Shown piece by piece: positions 28,792-37,796 of a stretch of 64,000 nt of DNA (the first letter of the stretch is position 1; the number at the start of each line of letters is the position of its first letter). The notes beneath the pieces were generated by a model. It searched no databases, was not told the DNA's origin, and was given only the letters and a program-made list of their open reading frames with translations. The translations under genes were made by a program, and so were the position numbers. This stretch comes from Chryseobacterium sp. ERMR1:04 (GTDB lineage Bacteria; Bacteroidota; Bacteroidia; Flavobacteriales; Weeksellaceae), in contig NZ_LIRF01000007.1 in assembly GCF_001297705.1 (NCBI RefSeq), positions 434,001 through 498,000 of the forward strand, given 5' to 3'.

Positions 28792-29586
28792 ATGAAAAAA
28801 CTTTATTCGTTAGTTGCTACAGTAATGATTGCAGCAACAGCATTTGCACAGACTACTCTTTTGTCAGAGAATTTTGGAACTACATCTACATTTCCGACGG
28901 GATGGGTAAGTACAAATACCTCTAATGGATGGAATGCTAGTACAGCTTCTGGATCAACTGGTTATGCTGGAGTTTCAGGAGGAGCAAATGCAGTATTTGT
29001 AGGAACTGGTTCAAATGGAGTTACACATACATTAACCTATTCTAATTTATCAACAGTTGGATATAATAACATTAATATTATTTGGGGAGGAAGAGGGACT
29101 GGTACCTTTGCTCAAAATATTATTTTTCAATGGAGTACTGATGGCTCTACATGGAATGACGTAACTTATACATATGTTAAGAATGGGAATAGCTGGGCTC
29201 TTGTAAATGGGGGTGTTGCTATACAATTACCGGTACAAACAGAAAATACGTCAACTTTAAGTCTTAGATGGTCTTCAGTAACAAGCAATAATGGAAACTA
29301 TAGAATTGATGATATAAAAGTTGTTGGTAGTAGCGCTGGATCACTTTCGACAAACGAAATAAAAGGAAGAAAAAACTTATTCATTAAAAATACAGTTGTG
29401 AAAAATGATATTACTTTTAGTACTAAATCAGATGTGAAAATTTACAACATTGCAGGTCAAGTTGTAAAAACGGCAGTAGTTTCTGAAAATCAGTCACTAA
29501 ATGTAGCTGATTTAAAACAAGGGACTTACATCGTAGCTGGAACTGTAAATGGTCAATTAGTATCAGAAAAAATCATTAAAAACTAA
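28792..29586 (+). CDS. T9SS-secreted surface protein with jelly-roll-like domain (paralog 1)
   Basis: A 264-residue secreted protein with a signal peptide (residues 1-19, ATAFA|Q). The body opens with LLSENFGTTSTFPTGW and contains FQWSTDGSTWNDVTYTY and IDDIKVVG, a pattern of concanavalin/jelly-roll-like modules that Bacteroidota attach to T9SS cargo. The C-terminal 75 residues (FIKNTVVKNDITFS ... VKIYNIAGQVVKT ... GTYIVAGTVNGQLVSEKIIKN) form a sorting domain. It shares this C-terminus with the next two genes, so the three are tandem paralogs at the C-terminal end. Function is unknown; adhesion or binding is a guess. Confidence 0.8.
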   Translation: MKKLYSLVATVMIAATAFAQTTLLSENFGTTSTFPTGWVSTNTSNGWNASTASGSTGYAGVSGGANAVFVGTGSNGVTHTLTYSNLSTVGYNNINIIWGGRGTGTFAQNIIFQWSTDGSTWNDVTYTYVKNGNSWALVNGGVAIQLPVQTENTSTLSLRWSSVTSNNGNYRIDDIKVVGSSAGSLSTNEIKGRKNLFIKNTVVKNDITFSTKSDVKIYNIAGQVVKTAVVSENQSLNVADLKQGTYIVAGTVNGQLVSEKIIKN

Positions 29587-29609
29587 CTTTAACAATTTGT
29601 TAATTATAT

Positions 29610-29641
29610 ACCGCCACTTTGTAAAAAGGGCGGTTTTTTTG
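29610..29641 (+). terminator. Intrinsic terminator
   Basis: Stem ACCGCC / GGCGGT around a 13-base loop is followed by eight T residues, downstream of T9SS paralog 1. Confidence 0.85.
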
Positions 29642-29675
29642 TAGTTTTACGTCATACAATTTAAAACTTTATATT

Positions 29676-30518
29676 ATGAAAAAGATTTATTCTTTATTTG
29701 TTGCTTTAGCAACAACAACTGCTATTTTTGCACAGACGACGATAACTCAATGGAATTTTGATGCGAGTTCAACAGCTCCATCTACAGGGACAGGAACTTT
29801 AACTTTAATTGGAGGTGTTACTCCAAATACTTCTAATGCTTGGGTTGGTGGTAATCCAGGTACAGGAAAAGCATATTCTACGCAGACTTATCCTGCTCAA
29901 GGTACAGCTTCAGGCACAGCAGGGGCACAATTCTCAGTAAATACAACTGGATATAGTAATATTAGTGTATCTACTGACTTATATGGCTCTAATACACAAT
30001 CAAAATTTGCTCAGTTACAATATACTACTAATGGGTCTACTTGGGTAAACGCTACAGCAGCTCCTTCTACGGTTACGGGTAGCTATTCTACTGTAACAGC
30101 TACGATTCCTGCGGCAGGTAATAACAATGCAAATTTTGCAATTAGAGTTGTTATCGTTTTCGACCCAGCAAATAACTCTACTTATACCCCGGTTGGTAGT
30201 TCATCATCATATGCTACTGGCGGTGCTTTAAGATTTGATAATGTTACCATCACAGGAACTTCTGGTTCTTTAGCAGTTACTGATCTATCTAAAGTAAAAG
30301 GAAGTTTCGTTAAAAACACTTTCGTTAAAAATGAAGGAATTACTTTTGGAGCTCAAGCTAAAGATGTAAAAGTTTACAATATGTTCGGACAGGTTGTAAA
30401 ATCTGCTTCTGTAAAAGAAAATGAAACTTTAAATGTTTCTGATTTGGCTAAAGGTAGTTATATCGTTACAGGAACGGTTAACAACCAACCAGTTTCTCAG
30501 AAAATTTTGAAAGACTAA
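29676..30518 (+). CDS. T9SS-secreted surface protein (paralog 2)
   Basis: A 280-residue secreted protein with a signal peptide ending TAIFA|Q. The body is Thr/Ser/Gly-rich; TQWNFDASSTAP near the start and LRFDNVTITG near residue 190 mark a lectin-like beta-sandwich module. The last 75 residues (SFVKNTFVKNEGITFG ... VKVYNMFGQVVKS ... GSYIVTGTVNNQPVSQKILKD) align by eye with paralogs 1 and 3. It has its own terminator on each side, so each paralog may be transcribed separately. The ligand is unknown. Confidence 0.8.
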   Translation: MKKIYSLFVALATTTAIFAQTTITQWNFDASSTAPSTGTGTLTLIGGVTPNTSNAWVGGNPGTGKAYSTQTYPAQGTASGTAGAQFSVNTTGYSNISVSTDLYGSNTQSKFAQLQYTTNGSTWVNATAAPSTVTGSYSTVTATIPAAGNNNANFAIRVVIVFDPANNSTYTPVGSSSSYATGGALRFDNVTITGTSGSLAVTDLSKVKGSFVKNTFVKNEGITFGAQAKDVKVYNMFGQVVKSASVKENETLNVSDLAKGSYIVTGTVNNQPVSQKILKD

Positions 30519-30543
30519 TCTGAAATATTCTTTTTAGATATAC

Positions 30544-30576
30544 AACCGCTGTTTCTTTGAAGCAGCGGTTTTTTAT
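30544..30576 (+). terminator. Intrinsic terminator
   Basis: Stem AACCGCTG / CAGCGGTT, extended by inner pairs, is followed by a short T run, downstream of T9SS paralog 2. Confidence 0.82.
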
Positions 30577-30714
30577 TGATTAATAAAAATGTGAGTTTTA
30601 TTAGGTAATCTTTTGATAGTGTGTTTGTTTTATTCTTCGTGTTTGAGTTTTTAATTTAAATTTTAGGTATTATTTTTGCACTTTAATGATAATATCACAC
30701 AAAACAATATTATC

Positions 30715-31578
30715 ATGAGAAAAATTTTTACTATTATCGCATTAGTTTCGACGGTTGCATTAATGAATGCTCAGATTGTTATCAACGAAATATACGGCGG
30801 CGGCGGAAATTCGGGGGCAACATTGAAGAATGATTTCATAGAATTGAAAAATATAGGTTCTACTACCTCTTCTCTAATAGGAGCAACCATTCAGTATGCT
30901 CCGGCTGTTGGGGCATTCACACAATATCATACTTTACCAAACATTAGTTTAAATCCCGGACAAGTTTATCTTATTCAGGAAGCGACGGGTGGGGGAGGAA
31001 CTGTGAATTTACCAACTCCGGATTTTATAGCAACAACAGTTATTAATTTTAACGGAACTTCAAATCCATCAATAGGAATTGGAATTGCCGTTACTTCCGG
31101 TAAAGTTGCGCTAGCGAGTAATTCCTCACAAGTTACGGGACCTGCAGCAGGCAACGTGCTAGATTTTGTAGGATATGGATCTGCGGATCAGTTTGAAGGC
31201 GCAGGACCTGCTCCATCTCCAACGACTACGACTTCCATTACAAGAATTTCAGGTGATACCAATGACAATACAATTGATTTTACCATTGCAACAGCCTCTC
31301 CGGGAAATTCTTCAGGGGGAACATTAGCGGTTTTTGATACGAGTAATAATTCTAAGAAATTTAATTTTATAGAAAATGCATTTGTAAAAGATGATGAACT
31401 CCTATTTGGAACTGAAGTGAAAAATATTAAGATCTATAACTCAGTCGGAGGAATAGTAAAAACAACTTCGGCGAAAAATATTTTAAGTTTAGATATCTCC
31501 GATCTTCCGGAAGGTGATTATATGGTGACAGGAACCATTAATAATGAACCTGTATCTCAGAAAATATTAAAAGATTAG
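30715..31578 (+). CDS. T9SS-secreted lamin-tail-domain-like protein (paralog 3)
   Basis: A 287-residue secreted protein. A signal peptide (VALMNAQ) leads into a lamin-tail-like domain: IVINEIYGGGGNSGATLKND, FIELKNIG, then VYLIQEATGGGG and VLDFVGYGSADQFEG. These are the conserved blocks of LTD domains in secreted bacterial proteins and nucleases, but no nuclease domain follows. The C-terminus (NAFVKDDELLFGTEVKNIKI ... GDYMVTGTINNEPVSQKILKD) is the sorting domain shared with paralogs 1 and 2. I start at the ATG at 30715, where the signal peptide begins; the open frame runs 13 codons further upstream without family resemblance. Confidence 0.82.
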   Translation: MRKIFTIIALVSTVALMNAQIVINEIYGGGGNSGATLKNDFIELKNIGSTTSSLIGATIQYAPAVGAFTQYHTLPNISLNPGQVYLIQEATGGGGTVNLPTPDFIATTVINFNGTSNPSIGIGIAVTSGKVALASNSSQVTGPAAGNVLDFVGYGSADQFEGAGPAPSPTTTTSITRISGDTNDNTIDFTIATASPGNSSGGTLAVFDTSNNSKKFNFIENAFVKDDELLFGTEVKNIKIYNSVGGIVKTTSAKNILSLDISDLPEGDYMVTGTINNEPVSQKILKD

Positions 31579-31600
31579 GCCTATCATTTTAATACATATA

Positions 31601-31632
31601 AAAACAGCTGCAATTGGTAGCTGTTTTTCTTT
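31601..31632. terminator. Bidirectional terminator
   Basis: Stem AAAACAGCT / AGCTGTTTT is flanked by A and T runs between convergent genes, the LTD-like gene and the M1-like/barrel gene. Confidence 0.8.
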
Positions 31633-34457
31633 TTAATACCAACCTCTTCTTGCTGCATTGATGATTGATCCTAAATTAAGAACCAAAGTATATCGTATAC
31701 GTCTTGCGTAATCTTTAAATGAAGGTTCAAATCCTAAAGAAGATTGAATAGGGAAATAAACTTCCAAGAAATCCGGGATTACTCTTACTTTTATCCCTGT
31801 ATCCCAAATAAACTGAGTCGGTTGATCTTTGTTTTTATAAACACCGGCATCAGCATATACATGAAATATTTTCCAAACACTGGAATCTACATTCACAGAA
31901 GTAATCCATTTATTAACACTTCCGGGAAGAAATGATTTGAAACCACCATCTGCTAAAATAAATTGTTGAGATAAAATTCCGCTGTTGGCGCTTTGTCCCA
32001 AAAGATTATAAGAGAAAGAATAATCAGAAACTCTGGAAATACCATAATTAAAAGTATTGTTTCTGGTTTCATTTCTTACAAAATAACCTCCAAATAATCT
32101 TACGCTTAATTTTTGTTTAGGGGCAAATTCCCATCTGTAAAAGGCTTCAGCAGTAATTTTGTTAAAGTCTTCCATTCCTTGGGTGCTTACGCTTAAACTT
32201 TTTTCGTGAATCATTTGGCTGTCGGAATATCCATATCCAACGCTCCAAAGATTATATTTATGATAATCCTGATTAGCCACCATAATCGGGTTAAGATCTC
32301 TTTCAAAATAAGTATAGGAAAGGCCAATTCCTCTGCTCACAGTACTTCTAGGATTTTTTCTGAAATTGATATTAGAGAATAGAGAGGCTTTTCTATATGC
32401 AAGATCATAATCATAATGAAAGTAAGACCCTGAAACGCCAAAAGTCAAGCTTCTGATAATACTTTCGGCAGGTAAAAATGAATAGGAAACAGCTCCTGAT
32501 CCTGTTAGTTTTCCTGTTCCGGTACTATATGTTGGGGTTACAGAATACAAAAATTTCTGATCGAAAAAAGATTGATTTTTAAAATTGAATCCTACAAGAA
32601 ATTTATCATAGGTATTATTAAACCGAACTCTCGGACTTACATAAATTTCATTGAATTCAGGATTAGGAATGTCTTTTATCAGTTTTAATTTAATTTTTTT
32701 GTGTTTGAAAAAATACCTTTTGCATACACAAAATTATCTCGATATTTTGATTCTGGGAAGATAAAATCATTATTCAAGGTGATCTTATAGATATCTAAAG
32801 CTGGAATAGAAACTATTTTTGTTTTTTCATTTTCCTCTGTTTCTATCCAATATTCTTTTTTCTCTTTTGTTTCTTTGGTCTCCGTTTCCAGTTTTACAGG
32901 AATTGAAGAAAGTGTATTCTTATGAATATTGATATTTAAAGAGTCATCTTCTTTTCTGAACCTTTTTAATTTAAAATTAACCCTATTTTTTTTCTCTAAA
33001 AATGCGGCTAAATAGTTGGTAGTTTTATCCTGTTCGGCAAGTTCTTTCAGGAAATCTTTTGGGTTGATCTGCGTATCACTATTTTTAGCAATATAATTTT
33101 TTAACAAATCATTGAATTTTTCATACCCCATTTTATTGGCAGAGAAATTAAACAGACTTCCTGTTTCAAAACTACTGATCGCCATGTCATTAAAATTACT
33201 CAGAACAGTAAATTTTTCATCAATCTTCTGATCAAGATTTTGGGACATGATGTATTGGTAAGCCAACCCATAACGGTCAATCAACTTAACTTTTGAAGCA
33301 TGAAAAAGCTTTAAAGGTTTTATTCCGAAAACCTTAGTTTCTGGCAATGTTCCTAAAAGTTTGGTTTCTGGATAGAATTTATTTAAATATTGAATTTCAA
33401 GATAAGACTTTAACCCGTTTTTAAACCAATGATTGTTTTGTTTATCTGCAATGATACTTTCATCAAGAATCTTCTTAGCAATGATCCCGAAATAATCCAT
33501 ATCCGTATTTTCAGCTTCGGCGAAAAGTTTAAATCTGAATTTCCAAAACAGAATGTCATTATTTCCAAAGAAATCTTCTTTATCTCTAAATTTTTCAGAA
33601 ATAAACAACCTTTCAGGAATAGAACCTATTTTTTCTTTGATGAATTGTAATTGTAGAGGCAAGTAAAATTCTAAATTCTGTTTCTCTTCCGGTTTTAAAT
33701 TATATCCGAATTTTATTTCGGTGTTAATATCCGGAGTATTTATTTTTATGGAAGGAAATTCATTTTGTGAGATCAGAAATTCAGGATCAGAATCCAAATA
33801 TCCTTTAAAAGAATTCATCTGAATTTGCTGAAGATTACTTTCTATGAAATAATTAACGGGAAGGTCAAAATTAATAGTCCAGTAGGTATTGAAGCTAATA
33901 GATTCTTCAATATCATGGTAATTTCTTTGAGAAATATTGTCCGGATCAAAATGATCCGGAACAATAAAGAAATATTTTAAAGCTATATTTTTATCAGATG
34001 TTCCGTAGCCTGTAAATTTTTTATCAGGCAGCTGCATCTGATATTGCAGTTGTAATTTTACACTTTCACCGGGTTTTAAAGCTTTAGCTAAAGGAAGAAA
34101 GAGATTCTCTTCTGAGATATTATTTACAGCAATATCCTGATGATAGGCACTTTTAACGGTTAAGTTTAAAAGTTTCCCCTGTTCTTCAGGTTTTGCGAAA
34201 TGAAGATCGTTATTTCTGTCTTCCAGTTTTCTGTAAACCAACGAAGTACCTCTTTTTCTATAAGCTGAAACCCAGTTTAAAAGTTTTACGGTATTTAAAT
34301 CCTTTTCAGAATTGTTGTGGTAAATAAGTTCCTGATTGATAGTCAGCGTTTTTTTATCCGAAGATAATTTTGCTTCAATATAAATGCTGTCTTTCTGTGC
34401 AGAAACTTCTACAACACCCAAAAACAAAATAAGACAAATACTAATAACTTTTTTCAA
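31633..34457 (-). pseudogene. Frameshifted M1-peptidase-like / outer-membrane barrel protein
   Basis: One gene in two frames. The first frame (34457 to 32685) encodes 590 residues: a signal peptide (VVEVSAQ), an M1-like N-terminal beta domain (LTINQELIYHNNSEKDLNTV) and a helical region. HWFKNGLKSYLE near residue 345 resembles the WLNEGFAxYxE block of M1 aminopeptidases, but no HExxH precedes it, so zinc catalysis is unlikely. This frame stops at TKKLN. The second frame continues without a gap (KLKLIKDIPNPEFNEIYVSP ... RIRYTLVLNLGSI) as an outer-membrane barrel. One extra A in the seven-A coding run at 32700-32694 would restore a single reading frame of about 941 residues. It may be a real mutation, phase variation or a sequencing error. 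It lies 52 bp after the pyrEF fusion. Confidence 0.7.
32694..32700 (-). other. Homopolymer tract at the frameshift
   Basis: T7 on the plus strand (A7 on the coding strand). Eight A residues would join the M1-like and beta-barrel frames. Translation in the second frame is open on both sides of the tract and continues the protein without overlap or gap. Confidence 0.7.
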
Positions 34458-34509
34458 AATTCTGATAAAGTACCAAATATAACTTATTTTGAATAGATTT
34501 CGTAAAATT

Positions 34510-35889
34510 TTAGTTCTGAATTGCTTTTTTTTCTAAAGAATTCAAATATGCTTTCCAACCTTCATTTTTATAAGTGATAGAAGCTTGTTCAGGGTTATCA
34601 GATTTATAAATTCCTCTTCCTACAATGATGAAATCAGTATGAAGGGTTTTAAATACATGTTCAGGAGTGTTATACTGTTGTCCTTTTCCGTCCCCTGAAT
34701 CTGCTAAATTCACTCCTGGAGTAAATAATAAGATTTCTTCAGGGATAGCATTTTGAGAAACACCTCCAATTACATTAGGATGAGATAAAGCTACTTTAAG
34801 CGCTTCTTCTCTATAGCTATTGGTTGTTAAAGTTCCTTTTGAAGACATTCCGATGATGGCAACAACACCTACATTTTTGAAACAGTCTAATGATTCAAAA
34901 CCTCCGATAACTTGAGACGTTACAAAATCTGCCCAATCTGTAATTTTGAAAACGCCGCTTGTAAACTGTAGTTCCTGAGTGTTTCCGATGTCGGCAAATT
35001 TTCTGTCTTCCATTAATAAGAACTGGTGTTTTTCAGCCAAAGCTTTTAATGGAGTAATTGTTTTTTCATAATCGAAATCAGAAATAATATCGATATGCGT
35101 TTTTAAAGCAATAACGTGGGGACCTACTTTTTCGGCCAATTCCAATAATTCCTGAGTGGTCGTAACATCTGCAGAAGCAATAAGATTGGATTGTTTTGCC
35201 AATGCAGTCTCTAATAATTTTTTAGAAACTGAATGCTGAGCATTTTGTAGTTTTTGTTCGTAAGAACATCTTGTTTTTTCTTCAAACTGAATATGATTTC
35301 CTTGAAGGAAATCCTGAATTCTTTTTACTTCTTCATCACTAAGATCTCCGGTTTCCTGAAGAATTTCGCAAACTTCTGAAATATTGAAAAGGGTATGAAC
35401 TCTAAATCCTTTGCTTTCTAAAAGTTGTTTTCCGCCTTGCTCTCTGTCAAGAACTACAACGATATCGGCTACTTTTAGATCTTCCTGCTCAATTTCGGCG
35501 ATTGTTTCTACTAAAGATTTTCCTGAAGTAATTACATCTTCTACCAAAAGACAGTTTTGCCCTTTTTGGTAAATTCCTTCGATCATTTTTTTAGTACCGT
35601 AATCTTTCGCTTCTTTTCTTTTAATAATCAACGGAATGTAACTTTCCAAAGACATTGCTGTTGCCATTGGAAGTGCTGCATAAGGAACACCGCAGATCAA
35701 ATCAAAATTATCTAAAGGAAGCATTTCCAATAAATAGTTAGCAAGATTTTTTAAAATTTTAGGATCTGAAGCTAAAGGTCTTAAGTCTACATAAAACGGA
35801 CTTTCAATACCACTTTTTAAAGTGAATCTTCCGAATTTAATGATACCTAGTTTGTAGCACTCCAAAAAGAATTCTTTTTTACTTTCCAT
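34510..35889 (-). CDS. pyrEF: Bifunctional UMP synthase: orotate phosphoribosyltransferase / OMP decarboxylase
   Basis: A 459-residue fusion for the last two steps of UMP synthesis. Residues 1-195 are orotate phosphoribosyltransferase, with KSGIESPFYVDLR and the PRPP-binding loop LLVEDVITSGKSLVE. Residues 215-455 are OMP decarboxylase, with ADVTTTQELLELAEKVGP, LKTHIDII, catalytic EDRKFADIGNT and FIIVGRGIY. The order (transferase first) and the decarboxylase motifs look much more like the eukaryotic UMPS than the usual short bacterial PyrF. Most bacteria keep the two genes separate. It is on the same strand as the M1-like gene downstream. The symbol is a label for the fusion. Confidence 0.9.
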   Translation of the reverse strand: MESKKEFFLECYKLGIIKFGRFTLKSGIESPFYVDLRPLASDPKILKNLANYLLEMLPLDNFDLICGVPYAALPMATAMSLESYIPLIIKRKEAKDYGTKKMIEGIYQKGQNCLLVEDVITSGKSLVETIAEIEQEDLKVADIVVVLDREQGGKQLLESKGFRVHTLFNISEVCEILQETGDLSDEEVKRIQDFLQGNHIQFEEKTRCSYEQKLQNAQHSVSKKLLETALAKQSNLIASADVTTTQELLELAEKVGPHVIALKTHIDIISDFDYEKTITPLKALAEKHQFLLMEDRKFADIGNTQELQFTSGVFKITDWADFVTSQVIGGFESLDCFKNVGVVAIIGMSSKGTLTTNSYREEALKVALSHPNVIGGVSQNAIPEEILLFTPGVNLADSGDGKGQQYNTPEHVFKTLHTDFIIVGRGIYKSDNPEQASITYKNEGWKAYLNSLEKKAIQN

Positions 35890-36086
35890 TATTTTTTATT
35901 AGATGTTGCAAATTTAAGGATTTGAAAGGGAATTGTAAAATGTGAAAGGGCAATTGTGAATTTTAGTTATTAATAGTCAATTTTGCTTTGCAAGTGAAAA
36001 GACAATTGTTAATGATCTAGCGGGATTTACTAGGTGTGAATTATTAAAATTGGAAGCGAAACTAATTGAGTTTTCACCATTAACAA

Positions 36087-36115
36087 AAAAGACACTCCGA
36101 AAAGGAATGTCTTTT
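36087..36115 (-). terminator. Intrinsic terminator of the DUF1232 gene
   Basis: On the minus strand a stem (AAAAGACA / TGTCTTTT with inner TCC/GGA and one mismatch) is followed by T residues, immediately past the DUF1232 stop. The rest of the gap to 35889 is AT-rich with no gene. Confidence 0.75.
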
Positions 36116-36117
36116 AT

Positions 36118-36465
36118 TTATTTTAAAATTTGAGCGTCAATTAATTTTGTGTCACCAGAACTGTATTCCCTTTCTGCTTCCCAAAGTAAAAACTTATCTA
36201 CTTCTTTTATCAGCTTAGGAATGGTTAGCGACAAAACAGCCAAGTCATCTAAAACGCCTAAAACAGGTATGGCAACCTCGGGTAGTAAATCTATAGGTGA
36301 GATCACATAGAGAAGTCCTAATAATGGAAGAATCATATCAATGGAGCTTACAGGATACAATCCCTTTTTCCACATTTTCACCATTCTGAATATATCAGGA
36401 ATTTTTTTTACAAAACCTTTATGGTTAATAGCCTCTTTTGCCAAATTTAATTTTGAGTACTTCAT
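36118..36465 (-). CDS. DUF1232 (YkvA-like) membrane protein
   Basis: A 115-residue protein. The central motif LLYVISPIDLLPEVAIPVLGVLDDLAVL, split over two helices (about residues 50-80), is the DUF1232 signature (YxxSPxDLxPD). Cytoplasmic flanks are basic. No function is established for the family. It ends at a terminator. Confidence 0.88.
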   Translation of the reverse strand: MKYSKLNLAKEAINHKGFVKKIPDIFRMVKMWKKGLYPVSSIDMILPLLGLLYVISPIDLLPEVAIPVLGVLDDLAVLSLTIPKLIKEVDKFLLWEAEREYSSGDTKLIDAQILK

Positions 36466-36548
36466 TATGTGTTTGGTTTTAAAATAATTTTTTTACGATG
36501 TAAATTTCGCAAATTTTATACCAACTCAATACAAATTTTAGTTAAATA

Positions 36549-37088
36549 TTACTTAATAATATTATCAATGAACTGATGGGTAGATTCTGTGTTCCAGTCT
36601 CTTGATGCATCTTCTTTTATTAATATCCTTCCTGTTTTATCCAATAGAAAAGTTGTTGGAAATACTTTAGGCAACAGCTTTTCTGAAATAGGGCTTTGAG
36701 CAATGTAAACGGGCGCGTTATAATTATTTTCTTGTAAAAATTTTCTTATTGCCGGTTCCTGATCATTCATTGCAATTAATACAAAGTCTATATTTCCTTT
36801 TCTTGTTTCATATAATTTTTGAATAGAAGGCCATTCTTTCCTGCACGGAGGACACCATGTTCCCCAAAAATTAAGGAAAATAGGTTTGTCTTTAAATGTT
36901 TTAAGATTTGTGCTTGGAACATTGATTCCCTTTAATTCAATATCATAATCTTCTTCATTAATATGTACCGCATTTTCAATGGTTGCAATCGGGAAGAATA
37001 GGGTTTTTAAAGAATTTCTTATTCCCGGAACAAAAGCAACTACACCAATAATAGCGAGTAATACGATATAGATTATATTTTTTTTCAT
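36549..37088 (-). CDS. TlpA-like membrane-anchored thioredoxin-fold oxidoreductase
   Basis: A 179-residue protein tethered to the inner membrane by an N-terminal helix (residues 4-22), with the thioredoxin domain in the periplasm. The active site FWGTWCPPCRKEW has Cys79 and Cys82. The cis-proline is in FPTTFLLDKTG. The PPC variant is typical of TlpA/ResA-like reductases that serve cytochrome c maturation or reduction of periplasmic disulfides. The partner is unknown. It is between DUF1232 and another thioredoxin-like gene, both on the same strand. Confidence 0.88.
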   Translation of the reverse strand: MKKNIIYIVLLAIIGVVAFVPGIRNSLKTLFFPIATIENAVHINEEDYDIELKGINVPSTNLKTFKDKPIFLNFWGTWCPPCRKEWPSIQKLYETRKGNIDFVLIAMNDQEPAIRKFLQENNYNAPVYIAQSPISEKLLPKVFPTTFLLDKTGRILIKEDASRDWNTESTHQFIDNIIK

Positions 37089-37154
37089 TTTTACTTTTTA
37101 ATAAAAATTGTTTTAGATCTGTAAATTTTCAATTACGAAAAATTAATTCTGTTG

Positions 37155-37190
37155 AGATCCTTCGACTCCGCTCAGGATGACATCGCTAAT
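37155..37190 (+). repeat. Single arm of the dispersed CTTCGACTCCGCTCAG repeat
   Basis: GAGATCCTTCGACTCCGCTC continues as AGGATGACATCGCTAAT. This matches the left arm at 9435-9470 apart from a few substitutions, including the trailing CATCGCTAA. No inverted partner was found nearby. Confidence 0.7.
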
Positions 37191-37218
37191 ACTTATTGTC
37201 TTTTTAGATATTCTTTAA

Positions 37219-37782
37219 TTATAATAAATCTAAAATCTCCTGAACAGAATCTTTTCCTCTGTTTTTAGCATAATATAATTGCAGATCATTATAAAACTGA
37301 TCTTTTGTATACGTTTCAGGATCGGCTTTATGTTTCATTAATAATTCTTTACCAAATTTTGGACGCGGTCCCCAAGAATCTTTAAGGTTAAAATCTTTAT
37401 CTAAGATAATAACTTTAGGAATAGACTCTGTTCCGTTGGTCAAAAATTGGTTGATCAAACTTTTATCGCTGTCTCTTAAGAAGATTCTAACTTCGTTGTG
37501 ACCTTCGAAAAATTTAACCAAAGCCGGAACGGTTGCGCTTGCATCGCCACACCACGTTTCAGAAATAATTAAAATTTTTCCGTCGAAGTTTTTAGATGCT
37601 AACTCTTTTAATTGCTCTTCATCTGGAGTATACTTTTTTAAAGTTCTTTCCATTCTCTGAAGTCCCAACTCGTAATATTGTTTGTACTCTATTTCTTGTT
37701 GAGTGGTAGGATTTGCTAATCTTTCTTTTCCTGTATTTACATAGTCTTCGAAAGAAATTCCTTTATCCCAGTAATTTTTCAT
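37219..37782 (-). CDS. Thioredoxin-fold protein with a single-Cys WCGDA site
   Basis: A 187-residue soluble protein with no signal peptide. After a helical N-terminus (residues 1-65) comes a thioredoxin fold with ISETWCGDASATV, where Cys78 occupies the first active-site position and Ala the second. The cis-proline is in TESIPKVIILD. Such WCGDA proteins are widespread in Bacteroidota and Firmicutes; their role may be as a monothiol or a non-redox binder. It lies 14 bases before aroC on the same strand, so the two may be co-transcribed. Confidence 0.82.
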   Translation of the reverse strand: MKNYWDKGISFEDYVNTGKERLANPTTQQEIEYKQYYELGLQRMERTLKKYTPDEEQLKELASKNFDGKILIISETWCGDASATVPALVKFFEGHNEVRIFLRDSDKSLINQFLTNGTESIPKVIILDKDFNLKDSWGPRPKFGKELLMKHKADPETYTKDQFYNDLQLYYAKNRGKDSVQEILDLL

Positions 37783-37796
37783 ACGATATGTTGATA

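Noticed and set aside
31633..34457. Reading the M1-like and barrel segments as two separate genes.
   Set aside because: The second frame has no normal start or signal peptide, and its sequence continues the first protein exactly at an A7 tract, so one broken gene is more likely.
35890..36086. CAATTGTGAA and GTCAATTTTGCTTTGC-like segments near 35950-36020 as a repeat element.
   Set aside because: The similarity within the region is too short and irregular to support a repeat.
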